Shown here: piece after piece, positions 7,640-15,680 of the stretch
Layout: each line of letters begins with the position of its first letter
Numbering within the stretch: position 1 is the stretch's first letter
Assembly (NCBI GenBank): GCA_046537975.1
Contig: JBKHJR010000045.1
Span: forward strand, 1-23,215
DNA length: 23,215 nt
From: JAWLDV01 sp046537975
GTDB taxonomy: Bacteria; Desulfobacterota; Desulfobulbia; Desulfobulbales; SURF-16
Direction: 5' to 3'
Notes under the pieces: generated by a model
Databases searched by the model: none
Seen by the model: the letters and a program-made list of their open reading frames with translations, nothing else
What the model was told of the DNA's origin: nothing
Translations under genes and position numbers: made by a program

Positions 7640-9172
7640 TCATTTCAAATTTCTGCTCACAGACAGGGCAACCCGACGCAGCTCATCTACACTGATATAA
7701 TCCGCCCCCGGATTTTCCGGAAACAGATCCCGGGGCAGCATGGCAAAGGCATCGGTCTCCTGATATCCCGGACCACCGTGAGCCCCCTGTTCAATGGGGA
7801 AACTCAGGGGGGTACCTCCCGGCCGCCAGCCGGAAATCACAAAGGTCCCGGCATCCTTGTGATAACAGAGCTCAATCAGATCAGCAGTTACCTCCTGGAG
7901 ATAGCGATGATCAGCACCCAGCACCTCTGCCGGCTGATCAGGGAGGACAAACTCGCCGTTTCTGTTCCAGGCGACAACTCTGCCGTTACCGTCGGCGGTC
8001 AGAACCAGGGGTATAGCCGCCTTTTCCACCAGGGCCCGGCCCAGATGCCTCCTTTCTTCCAAATCAGAGTCCTTGGTAAGGTAAATATGGCCCAACGGTC
8101 CTACTGCTGTAACCACGGCTTTCTCTCTTTCAGAATCGTGATTGAAAATCTTGAACCCCACGATTTTCCTGATAAGCCGGCCCCCTAAAAGAGAATAGCG
8201 CAGGGACTGAATACCACGTTTTTCCGGGTGGTTATTCCTGGAGCGTCTTTCGCTTTGGTATTCATTGAGGACGCTGTCCACCGCCTCCCTCAAGGTCCTG
8301 CCCTGCTCGCTCTCATAGTGGACAACTTTTTCCTGGCCGTGATCAGAATAAATCCAGAAGCTGTACTTTCTCCCCCCCTTTTTCCGGGCGTTACGCCATA
8401 TCCTGGCAATGGCGGAATCTATCCCCTTCAAGGTCTTGAGGGCGAAAAGGGAATCGGGACCACGGCGGTGAGAATGCTCATCATAACCAAGAAAATTGAG
8501 ATGGATGAAAGGCCTGCCGTCCCTGATATCCATTATAACGCTGTCCCTGACCATATCCCGGAGCAGAAGGGAAATGGCCACCCGGCTGGGGATAAATTTC
8601 AATTCCTTGTACAGGCTGTAGCCGCTTAAAACACCCCGGAAAAAATCAAAAAAAGCCAGCGCCGATTCGCCCGCCATTAAAAAGGAGGACTTCAAAAGAG
8701 ATCTGAAGAACCTGTAAATGGTGAGGGGCAGCTTTACCATGTTCTGCTTCCGGAAAAGCCGGTCCTGCCCGAAAGAAACCGTGCAGAAATGGCATTCTTC
8801 CGAACCGCCGCAGTAGATATTGGCATAGGAAGAACCGCCCTTCAGCAGGCCTTGGCACTGTTTTTCCATTCTTTTCTCAATCAGACCGGCCGCCTCGGGA
8901 TCATAAAGTCTTAAGATTCTGCCGGAAATGTGGTCCCGGAAACTGAAGGCCGGAATTACCATTTCCGCTCCGTAGAACAATTCCCCCTGGAACCGGGGGG
9001 TAGTGGAAGGGACGCCGGGATAAAAAGGGAAAAACCGATAACCTCCCCGCTCCAGCAACTTACTCAAAAAAGGCATCCGGCCTTCTTTCAGAGCCCGTTT
9101 AAGGACCGGCCTGGATAAGCCGTCGATCTGGATCATAATCAGACCGTGTCTCTGTCCCTGATTATTTTCCAT
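7640..9172 (-). CDS. Alkaline-phosphatase superfamily phosphodiesterase (type I PDE/NPP-like)
   Basis: The 510-residue protein has the metal-site pattern of nucleotide pyrophosphatase/phosphodiesterases and related phosphotransferases: Asp17 in IQIDGL, a Thr nucleophile in PSTTP (Thr57/58), the YDEHSH segment near residue 245, SDHGQ, and a late His in GAHGGPG. It hydrolyses or transfers phosphate or phosphodiester groups; the substrate is unknown. No signal peptide or membrane anchor is obvious at the N-terminus, so it is probably cytoplasmic or peripheral. A cysteine cluster (Cys121, Cys127, Cys130 with His128) is not a family feature that I recognise. The start at 9172 overlaps the end of the glycosyltransferase gene by 11 bases, with AAGGAG about 13 bases upstream, which supports coupled translation. 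Confidence 0.85.
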   Translation of the reverse strand: MENNQGQRHGLIMIQIDGLSRPVLKRALKEGRMPFLSKLLERGGYRFFPFYPGVPSTTPRFQGELFYGAEMVIPAFSFRDHISGRILRLYDPEAAGLIEKRMEKQCQGLLKGGSSYANIYCGGSEECHFCTVSFGQDRLFRKQNMVKLPLTIYRFFRSLLKSSFLMAGESALAFFDFFRGVLSGYSLYKELKFIPSRVAISLLLRDMVRDSVIMDIRDGRPFIHLNFLGYDEHSHRRGPDSLFALKTLKGIDSAIARIWRNARKKGGRKYSFWIYSDHGQEKVVHYESEQGRTLREAVDSVLNEYQSERRSRNNHPEKRGIQSLRYSLLGGRLIRKIVGFKIFNHDSEREKAVVTAVGPLGHIYLTKDSDLEERRHLGRALVEKAAIPLVLTADGNGRVVAWNRNGEFVLPDQPAEVLGADHRYLQEVTADLIELCYHKDAGTFVISGWRPGGTPLSFPIEQGAHGGPGYQETDAFAMLPRDLFPENPGADYISVDELRRVALSVSRNLK

Positions 9173-10445
9173 TAAGACCGCTTTTCTCCTTGATGGTATC
9201 TATGCCCGCGTCAATCAGCTTCCTGGCCAACCGCCATTCCGTCTCTACCCGGTTGCGGGCCTCAGACCAGAGAGAATCTTCAATCTCCTGCTCTTCAAAC
9301 TCTTTTTCGATCAGATCTTCATATATTGCCAGAGCCTTCTCAGCCATATTGGTAAGGGAAAAATTCTCCGCAGTCCGGAGGGATGCCCGATTCAATAAAC
9401 GGCGCTGCTCCTGATCAGCCTTAAGTACCCAGGTCAAGGCCCCGGCAAACCCGTCAATATCTTCCCCTGCCAGCAGCCGGCCGTTTTCCCTGTCCCTGAC
9501 CACCTCCCTGACCCCGGAGGCATCAACTGCCACTACAGGTTTCCCGGCAGACATGGCTTCAGTCAGAACCATTCCCTGAGTTTCAGACTGGGAGGCAAAA
9601 GCGAAGACATCCATGGCATGGTAAAAATCAGTGAGTTCTCTGCCCTGGAGTTTGCCTAAATGGACCAGTCTGTGCTCCATCCCGGCTCCGGCAAACAGAG
9701 CCTTTATAGGTCTTTCCTCGGGCCCCTTGCCGGCTATCAGGAACCAGGTATTTTCATTGTCTTTCATGAACTTCAGGACACACTTAGCCAGAAACAGGAG
9801 ATTTTTCTCCTGGGCCAGACGGCCGACATGCCCCACCACAAAAGCCTCCTCCGGCACCCCGGCCCGATGGCGGCAGGCTTTTCCGTCTCCTTCGGCAAAG
9901 TAATCAACATCAACTCCGGTGGGCACAATATCAATAGGGGTCTTGACTTCACGGGACCTGAGGAGCTGGGCAATGCTTTCGCTGGGGGCAAAGATATGGT
10001 CGACCAGGTTACAGTATCCTACAGCCAGCTTTATTATAAAACGCTTCAGCAAGGGAGAATCCAGGGGAACATAATGGCTGTACTGCTCATAACGGGTATG
10101 ATTGGTGAATACTATGGGAATTACGAAATGATTCCTGACCCTGAGGGCGGTATCACCCAATAAAAAGGGATGATGGGAATGGACAATGTCAGGCTGGAAC
10201 TTTTCCAGCCGCCGGTTAAGCCCCCAGGGGATGGGAAGCCGCACCGAAAAGTCACTGCCGTTAAAATTCTGAATGGCCGGTATACGCACCACATCCTCCT
10301 CTTTCTCCGGCGTACCTTCAAACTCCGGGGCCACCACCATAACCCGGTGTCCCAATCGGCGGTATTCCCTGGCAAAAGAGTCCACGGAACGGGCAACCCC
10401 GCCAACATGGGGGGTATAGGTATTGGTCATCATCAATATATTCAT
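9162..10445 (-). CDS. GT4 glycosyltransferase, diacylglycerol-glucosyltransferase-like
   Basis: This is a GT-B fold retaining glycosyltransferase of family 4. The N-terminal acceptor half has TNTYTPHVGGVARSV, HSHHPFLLG and FTNHTRYEQYSHYVP. The combination of a two-domain fold with this HT(R/L)YE-Y-HY segment resembles monoglucosyl-diacylglycerol synthases. The donor half has the GRLAQEKN motif and the EX7E signature in SETQGMVLTEAMSAG. The likely acceptor is therefore a membrane lipid, although PimB-like or other GT4 activities are not excluded. I chose the ATG at 10445 because the protein then begins MNILMMTNTY like its relatives and has a GAGG ten bases upstream. A GTG at 10487 would add fourteen residues without a ribosome site. 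The protein is 427 residues long. Confidence 0.87.
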   Translation of the reverse strand: MNILMMTNTYTPHVGGVARSVDSFAREYRRLGHRVMVVAPEFEGTPEKEEDVVRIPAIQNFNGSDFSVRLPIPWGLNRRLEKFQPDIVHSHHPFLLGDTALRVRNHFVIPIVFTNHTRYEQYSHYVPLDSPLLKRFIIKLAVGYCNLVDHIFAPSESIAQLLRSREVKTPIDIVPTGVDVDYFAEGDGKACRHRAGVPEEAFVVGHVGRLAQEKNLLFLAKCVLKFMKDNENTWFLIAGKGPEERPIKALFAGAGMEHRLVHLGKLQGRELTDFYHAMDVFAFASQSETQGMVLTEAMSAGKPVVAVDASGVREVVRDRENGRLLAGEDIDGFAGALTWVLKADQEQRRLLNRASLRTAENFSLTNMAEKALAIYEDLIEKEFEEQEIEDSLWSEARNRVETEWRLARKLIDAGIDTIKEKSGLNGK

Positions 10446-10541
10446 AATGCAGGGTCCTCGGTTAAGAATATTTGCATTTACTACCACTCACTGATTCATA
10501 ATTTGAAGATCCGCGGTATAGAAACAGGGTTCCCCGATTTT

Positions 10542-12857
10542 TCAGCTCCTGGTTAAATAGACCGAATGCTCTCCAGGTTCGGCCGTAATTTCCGCATAAC
10601 CGGTCAGACGCACCGCGATCCGTGGCTCCTTTTCCCGCCACTGCCCGGACCACTGCACCCTGACCCCACCGGTATCGGGTTTAATTTCCACAGACAGGGG
10701 GCCGAATCTGGTCAGAGTGGAGCCCAGTGACATCTCTTCTCCACTGGCCAGCCAGGACGGGGGAATCCCACCTCCCAGAACGAGGCGGTCCTTAAAGAGT
10801 TCCTCCTGGACAAAACAGTCCCGGGTCACTGTCAGCCATTCCGCAGCAGCCCAGATATGCTGACCGTCCCCCATACAGCCGCCACCGGTGAGGGGATGGA
10901 TCGCCTCCGGCCACTGTCCGGTGGAGGAGGCTGTTCCGGCAACCGTGGAAATCAGGTCTAAACAGCGCTGGTCCCCGGTCCGCAGGAGAATCTGGGCCAG
11001 ATGAATGGTGAGATACGGATTTATCCCGGAATGAATCATGTCCTGGAAAAAACCGCCCTTGACCAGACAACTTTCCAGAATAAACTCCACTGTGTCCAGA
11101 AGGCGGGGGTCATCAGCCTCCATGAGCTGCAGAGGATAGCCGGCAACCAGGGAACCTATGGCTCCGCTATCCAGTCTCCTGAGAGGGGCGGCAGGCATTG
11201 CCGGCCGATTGATCCTTTCTTGGGCCCTCTTCAGACTGGCATCCACGGTCTGGAAAAAATCCCGGGCCTGCCCCCTGAATTCATCAGCCGCACTCTTATC
11301 CCCATAAAGTTCGGCCAGGTAAGCTGCGGCATAAAGACCTCCTATCCCCCAGAAGTTGTCCCAATAGTAATAGTCGTTGGGACCAAGGTGTTCGGCACTG
11401 AATCCGGCCGGAAACAGCCCGGCATGAGGGACTTTCTTTTTCCGGGAAATCCTTTTCCTGATTATCCAGCGGGCGGCCCGGTATATGGACTTTCTCCATT
11501 TCTCAGGAGGAATCGAACCGGTCAGGGAATAGTAGCGGGAGATGGTCCACAGGGCCTCGCCGTTGGAATCCCACTCCCCATCCTGCGATTTAAAAAAGCC
11601 TTCCTTGGTCTGGTAAGGGAAAAAAGAGGGGAGCAGTCTCCCTACCCTTTTGGCAAATCCGGCATTGAGCAAGGCATGTATGATAAAGGCTGCATCCCGA
11701 AACCAGAACCTGTGGTAAGTAAAAGGGCCCGGATAGACACTGCTCACCGAATGAAGCAGCAAACTCCTGACCGCAGCCTCATAGAGGAACTGGAACTGAC
11801 TGTCCGGCACCTTGAGCCGGCAGGAGCCTTCCAGAGTATGCTTCCAGTCCTTGCTATCTTCCACTTGGTCACAGCCGGAAACAGCCTCCGGGATACTCTT
11901 CCGGTCAGCCCCTGCTACCTTCCAGGGGGAAAAAAAGTGGGGATTGCGGACCTGAAGAGGAATCTCCGCCCGGAATATCCGGGGCTCGTCCTTTTCTATT
12001 TTAAACAGGGAAGCAGAGGTCAGCATACCAACCTCGCACACCAATTTTTCCTGTCTGCTCCCTTCGCCGGGCAGATGGAGAAAGACATCCCCGCTGTGAT
12101 AGTCTGAAACGGCATACCTATCCGGAGTCTCGGAAAAATTCAACCTCTGCTTTCTATTGATCAGCCATGATCGGCCGTCATCCTCACAAACCGCCTCATA
12201 GATAAAACTTATACCCTCCGGATTATAAGGCCTGGCTGAAACCACGGCCCAGGCCCCGATATCTGAAGAAGCGGTTACATCCAAATAACAGACCGGATCT
12301 TCTGGATTTTCCACGGAAACGGAGACGGTAAGCTCCATACCGCCTGTTTCGGTCCTGGTCCTGATACGCAGACGGTCATCGAATTCCAGCTGCTGGTCGA
12401 CAAGAGCCAGCCTGGAAGGAATGAGCTTATCACCTTCTTCAGTAATAATCCAGGTGTCCAAGCTCCAGCTGTCCAAAAAGGGCATAACCAGACCCCGGGG
12501 ATCCACAACGACTAAAGCCTCGGAACAAGGAAGGCCGACGGCAGTCCAGTTACGTTGGGTGAGGTTAATATGGGTAAGGGAGAAGGCCCGGGGCACAAAA
12601 GAATTATCCCGGGGATCAAACTGTTTCTCCACCCAGTAGGGCCAGACCCAGTCCATATTATGCTGGATGGCCTTGCTGTTGATCAACCCCCGGGCGTGAA
12701 AGATCATACCAGCCCTCAACAGTTCAAGGGGCTCGCGGACTTCAGAAGGCTGGGCGAATCTCCGGACTCGGGCCAGCACAGTCAAGGGATCAAGGAATCC
12801 ATGAGACCGGGCCAACTTACTTATCACCCATCTTAAGGGCAGCCATTTCAACCACAT
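10542..12857 (-). CDS. Six-hairpin glycoside hydrolase, GH15/glucoamylase-like
   Basis: The 771-residue protein appears to have an N-terminal beta-rich domain (about residues 1-330, with a conserved-looking NMDWVWPYWVEKQFDP start) and then a catalytic-type (alpha/alpha)6 barrel. The barrel shows FHRFWFRDAAF-like FWFRDAAF at about residue 385, EWDSNGEALW at about 425, YYYWDNFWGIGGLYAA, and GDGQHIWAAAEWL at about 665, all typical of glucoamylase and glycogen-debranching-like enzymes. A short beta domain closes the protein. No signal peptide is seen, so it is probably cytoplasmic. The glycan substrate and catalytic acids cannot be assigned from sequence alone. The start has a strong AGGAGG five bases upstream of the ATG. 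It is the first gene of the five-gene minus-strand run and has its own promoter candidate. Confidence 0.72.
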   Translation of the reverse strand: MWLKWLPLRWVISKLARSHGFLDPLTVLARVRRFAQPSEVREPLELLRAGMIFHARGLINSKAIQHNMDWVWPYWVEKQFDPRDNSFVPRAFSLTHINLTQRNWTAVGLPCSEALVVVDPRGLVMPFLDSWSLDTWIITEEGDKLIPSRLALVDQQLEFDDRLRIRTRTETGGMELTVSVSVENPEDPVCYLDVTASSDIGAWAVVSARPYNPEGISFIYEAVCEDDGRSWLINRKQRLNFSETPDRYAVSDYHSGDVFLHLPGEGSRQEKLVCEVGMLTSASLFKIEKDEPRIFRAEIPLQVRNPHFFSPWKVAGADRKSIPEAVSGCDQVEDSKDWKHTLEGSCRLKVPDSQFQFLYEAAVRSLLLHSVSSVYPGPFTYHRFWFRDAAFIIHALLNAGFAKRVGRLLPSFFPYQTKEGFFKSQDGEWDSNGEALWTISRYYSLTGSIPPEKWRKSIYRAARWIIRKRISRKKKVPHAGLFPAGFSAEHLGPNDYYYWDNFWGIGGLYAAAYLAELYGDKSAADEFRGQARDFFQTVDASLKRAQERINRPAMPAAPLRRLDSGAIGSLVAGYPLQLMEADDPRLLDTVEFILESCLVKGGFFQDMIHSGINPYLTIHLAQILLRTGDQRCLDLISTVAGTASSTGQWPEAIHPLTGGGCMGDGQHIWAAAEWLTVTRDCFVQEELFKDRLVLGGGIPPSWLASGEEMSLGSTLTRFGPLSVEIKPDTGGVRVQWSGQWREKEPRIAVRLTGYAEITAEPGEHSVYLTRS

Positions 12858-12903
12858 AACTCCTCCTGAAATCTTAAGTTATTATTCGAATTCAGCTCAC
12901 AGT

Positions 12904-12932
12904 ATTATCAGATGGATACCTTATGTTATTAA
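12904..12932 (-). promoter_or_regulatory. Candidate promoter of the GH-GT4-PDE-EEP-VTT operon
   Basis: On the minus strand TTAATA (12927-12932) and GATAAT (12904-12909) are separated by exactly 17 bases; they have two and one mismatches to the sigma-70 consensus. The position gives a leader of about 40 bases before the AGGAGG and ATG of the glycoside-hydrolase gene. It lies between the Lrp-domain gene and the operon, so the operon need not depend on read-through. Confidence 0.4.
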
Positions 12933-12969
12933 TATATCAGAAGGAGAGAAATTAGAAAATAATATCAGC

Positions 12970-13254
12970 TCAGACCTCCTCCACTCCTATGGAGAACATG
13001 GATTCCAGATCGTGGCGGGAATAAGCCTTGAAGGCCAACATGGTTTCAGTCTTCAGCAGGGTATCTATCTTGAGCAGCCTGTTGGTGACCAGATCCGCCA
13101 GATCCTCATTGGAATTGACCCTTATAATAGCCACCAGATCATAATTGCCGCTTACCGAGTAGACTTCCGAAATCCCGTCTATTTCGGCAAGCTCTTCCGC
13201 TGTCTCATTGATACTGTGGCGCTCGACCTTAAAAAGAATGATTGAAGTAACCAT
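12970..13254 (-). CDS. Stand-alone Lrp/AsnC effector-binding (RAM) domain protein
   Basis: This 94-residue protein consists only of the alpha-beta RAM domain of Lrp/AsnC regulators. It starts VTSIILFKVE, with the central GISEVYSVSGNYDLVAIIRV segment that forms the dimer and ligand-binding strands, and it ends with the family's TMLAFKAYSRHDLES strand. The DNA-binding winged helix is absent and no upstream frame supplies one, so this is a SARD-type stand-alone domain rather than a repressor. Such proteins assemble into dimers and higher oligomers and bind amino acids, and may interact with full Lrp proteins. AGGAG lies ten bases upstream of the ATG. The gene follows a decayed LysE exporter on the same strand after 68 bases, suggesting a former amino-acid sensing and export unit. 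Confidence 0.88.
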   Translation of the reverse strand: MVTSIILFKVERHSINETAEELAEIDGISEVYSVSGNYDLVAIIRVNSNEDLADLVTNRLLKIDTLLKTETMLAFKAYSRHDLESMFSIGVEEV

Positions 13255-13322
13255 AATAATAGCTCCTGATTAATTTTGGCTGCAGACAACCCGGAGTTGT
13301 GAGCAGAGTTTTATCGTCGCTT

Positions 13323-13826
13323 CTACAATACTTCAGTTACGGCTGCACCAAAACGAACCGTATCCCCAGTCCTTGCAGGAACAGCCGCCGCAGTCCGGGA
13401 AAAAGCCCCAGAAAACCGGCCTCCTTTTATAAACCAGTCATCTGTGACTCCTGAAGAACAGGCAATAACAGTAAAAATCAGTACCGACTGCAACATAAAA
13501 ACACCTCCCAGCACCATAGTATCCTGCAGCGGGGAGCCTGCATCCCGGCCGACAAAATAGGGCAAAAAAGCCAGAAAAAACAGGTAAGCGGCTCAGGCAT
13601 ACTTAACCAGATCAAAAGCCGGAGCTGAAAAATAAAATTGGCGGAAACACCCAGAGCCGCCTCTGCTGCATGAATACTGATGCCGCTGCACATTCCCGGG
13701 ACGGTCAGCACAGCAGCTTTTCCCCCTGGATATGTCCTGGGTGATTACAAAAATTCCGTCCGGTCCCGGAGCCATGGTCAAAATTATCGGGGCTCCCAGA
13801 AAATAAGGCAGATCAGTTGCAAGCAC
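13323..13826 (-). pseudogene. Decayed LysE/RhtB-type amino-acid exporter
   Basis: Pieces of a LysE-family exporter can be read in order on the minus strand. From a GTG at 13826, one frame gives the family's N-terminus with MAPGPDGIFVITQDISRGK. The next piece, AAVLTVPGMCSGISIHAAEAALGVSANF, is in a second frame (about 13625-13715). The first frame then resumes with APAFDLVKYA, stops at TGA (13593-13595), and continues without shift as AAYLFFLAFLPYFVGRDAGS to a stop at 13323. The TGA replaces the Gly of the usual KYAGAAYL (GGA to TGA), and the loop of roughly 60-70 residues that normally separates AYL from FLPQF is missing. Two frameshifts, a nonsense codon and a deletion make function implausible. 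Intact homologues are about 200 residues. Confidence 0.82.
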
Positions 13827-13957
13827 TGTTTATCAATAAAAATCAGAAATTAAATATCAGAGATACGGTAATGATGTAAGTCCAGGATAAAAGATTAAAA
13901 ACAAAAAATCAAAGATACTGCCGGCCTTGTAATTAAAGCTCTGTAATTGAGAAGACA

Positions 13958-13986
13958 TGGACAAGCTGAGAATTGAGTATTATATT
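13958..13986 (+). promoter_or_regulatory. Sigma-70 promoter of prfC
   Basis: TGGACA (13958-13963) and TATATT (13981-13986) each have one mismatch to consensus and are separated by 17 bases. The predicted start near 13993 leaves a leader of about 47 bases before the TTG start of prfC. The rest of 13827-14039 is AT-rich and shows no gene. Confidence 0.55.
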
Positions 13987-14039
13987 TACAAAGTTAAGCT
14001 AATATCATATCTGAAGCAGAAAAAGAGATCGAGGTTATT

Positions 14040-15626
14040 TTGAACGAAAAACAGCACCAAGAGATAAAACGCCGCCGAACCTTCGGCATAATCAGCCATC
14101 CTGATGCAGGCAAAACAACCCTGACTGAAAAACTTCTCCTTTTCGGCGGAGTTATTCAGAAATCCGGGGCAATCAAATCACGCAAATCCGATACCCATGC
14201 TGTCAGTGACTGGATGGAGATAGAGAAAAAGCGAGGAATTTCAGTAACCTCATCTGTTATGGGGTTCGACTATCGCGACTACAGGATAAACCTACTCGAC
14301 ACCCCGGGCCATCAGGATTTCTCCGAGGACACCTACCGGGTTTTAACAGCAGTGGACAGTGCCCTGATGGTAATTGACAATGGCAGGGGAGTGGAGTCCC
14401 AGACCGAAAAACTCATGGAGGTCTGCCGGCTGCGCAACACCCCGGTAATCACCTTCATCAACAAGCTGGACCGGGAAGGGCTGGATCCGCTGGAAATTCT
14501 CTCCGATATAGAGGAAAAACTGCAGATCGAATGTGCCCCGCTGTCCTGGCCTATCGGCATGGGCCGTGACTTCAAGGGGGTTTATAATATCTACCGCAGG
14601 GAGCTCCATCTCTTTAAAGCCGGCCAGAACACCTTGCCCCAGGACGTGGTGGTTATCAAGGACCTGAATGATCCGGTTCTGGAAGAACTGATCGGAAATC
14701 AGGCTGATAAACTGCGGGAAGACATCGAACTTCTGGAGGGGGCGGCTAATCCCTTTGATCACGAAGAATTTCTGAAAGCCGGCCAGACCCCGGTGTTTTT
14801 CGGCAGCGCCATTAACAACTTCGGGGTGCAGGAAATGCTTGACACCTTTGTTGAACTGGCACCTGCCCCGGGGCCCAGACCCACTACCGGAAGAGATGTC
14901 ACCCCTGAGGAAGAAACCTTCTCCGGCTTCACCTTTAAGATCCAGGCCAATATGAACCCGGCTCACCGTGACCGCATCGCCTTTTTTCGCATCTGTTCAG
15001 GTAAGTTCGACCGCGGCATGAAAGTCCGCCACCACCGGCTGGGCAAGGAGATCTCCATGGCAAATGCCACCGTATTTATGGCCCAGGGCCGCAGTACTGC
15101 AGATGAAGCCTATCCGGGAGACATTATCGGCATACATAACCACGGCACCATTAAGATCGGCGACACCTTTACCAATAAAGAGGAACTCAAGTTTACCGGG
15201 ATCCCCAACTTTGCGCCGGAACATTTCCGGCGGGTCATTCTCAAGGACCCCCTAAAGACCAAACAGCTCCACAAAGGCCTTATCCAGATGGCTGAAGAGG
15301 GGGCGGTCCAGGTCTTCCGGCCTATTATGGGCAAGGATTATATTCTGGGAGCAGTGGGAGTCCTGCAGTTCGACGTGATCATGGAAAGGCTTAAAGAGGA
15401 ATACGGGGTGGAAGCGGTCTATGAACCGATCAATTATGCCACCGCCCGCTGGATCAGCTGTGACAACCGTAAAAAACTGGAGGAATTCAAGAAGAAAAAT
15501 CAGGCCAGTATCGCCTTGGATGCCGAAGACCAACTGACTTTTCTGGCAGACAGCAACTGGCGGCTTACCCGCTCCCAGGAACTCTTTCCCGAGATCACTT
15601 TTCACAAGACCAGAGAGCACAACTGA
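14040..15626 (+). CDS. prfC: Peptide chain release factor 3
   Basis: RF3 is a translational GTPase that recycles RF1 and RF2 after peptide release. The 528-residue protein matches the family length. The GTPase motifs are complete: G1 HPDAGKTT at residues 20-27, switch II DTPGH at 87-91, and NKLD at 141-144. RF3-specific features are the early KSRKSDTHAVSDWMEIEKKRGISVTSSVM stretch (residues 48 onward) and the GVLQFDV segment in the C-terminal part; these separate it from EF-G. The start is a TTG at 14040 with GAGG five bases upstream, and no in-frame ATG gives the conserved N-terminus. It is transcribed alone from its own promoter, with no plus-strand partner downstream. Confidence 0.97.
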   Translation: MNEKQHQEIKRRRTFGIISHPDAGKTTLTEKLLLFGGVIQKSGAIKSRKSDTHAVSDWMEIEKKRGISVTSSVMGFDYRDYRINLLDTPGHQDFSEDTYRVLTAVDSALMVIDNGRGVESQTEKLMEVCRLRNTPVITFINKLDREGLDPLEILSDIEEKLQIECAPLSWPIGMGRDFKGVYNIYRRELHLFKAGQNTLPQDVVVIKDLNDPVLEELIGNQADKLREDIELLEGAANPFDHEEFLKAGQTPVFFGSAINNFGVQEMLDTFVELAPAPGPRPTTGRDVTPEEETFSGFTFKIQANMNPAHRDRIAFFRICSGKFDRGMKVRHHRLGKEISMANATVFMAQGRSTADEAYPGDIIGIHNHGTIKIGDTFTNKEELKFTGIPNFAPEHFRRVILKDPLKTKQLHKGLIQMAEEGAVQVFRPIMGKDYILGAVGVLQFDVIMERLKEEYGVEAVYEPINYATARWISCDNRKKLEEFKKKNQASIALDAEDQLTFLADSNWRLTRSQELFPEITFHKTREHN

Positions 15627-15680
15627 TTCCGGATACAGGCAACAGGGTGCCTTCACAGCAAGCATCCCCCCATCCCTGTC

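Noticed and set aside
11001..12107. A 368-codon plus-strand open frame antisense to the glycoside-hydrolase gene.
   Set aside because: Its translation shows no domain, and the minus-strand frame carries clear GH motifs and a ribosome site; it is a shadow of that gene.
13593..13595. The in-frame TGA in the LysE remnant could encode selenocysteine.
   Set aside because: The position is normally Gly, no cysteine homologue is expected there, no convincing SECIS hairpin was noted just downstream, and the gene also has two frameshifts and a deletion.
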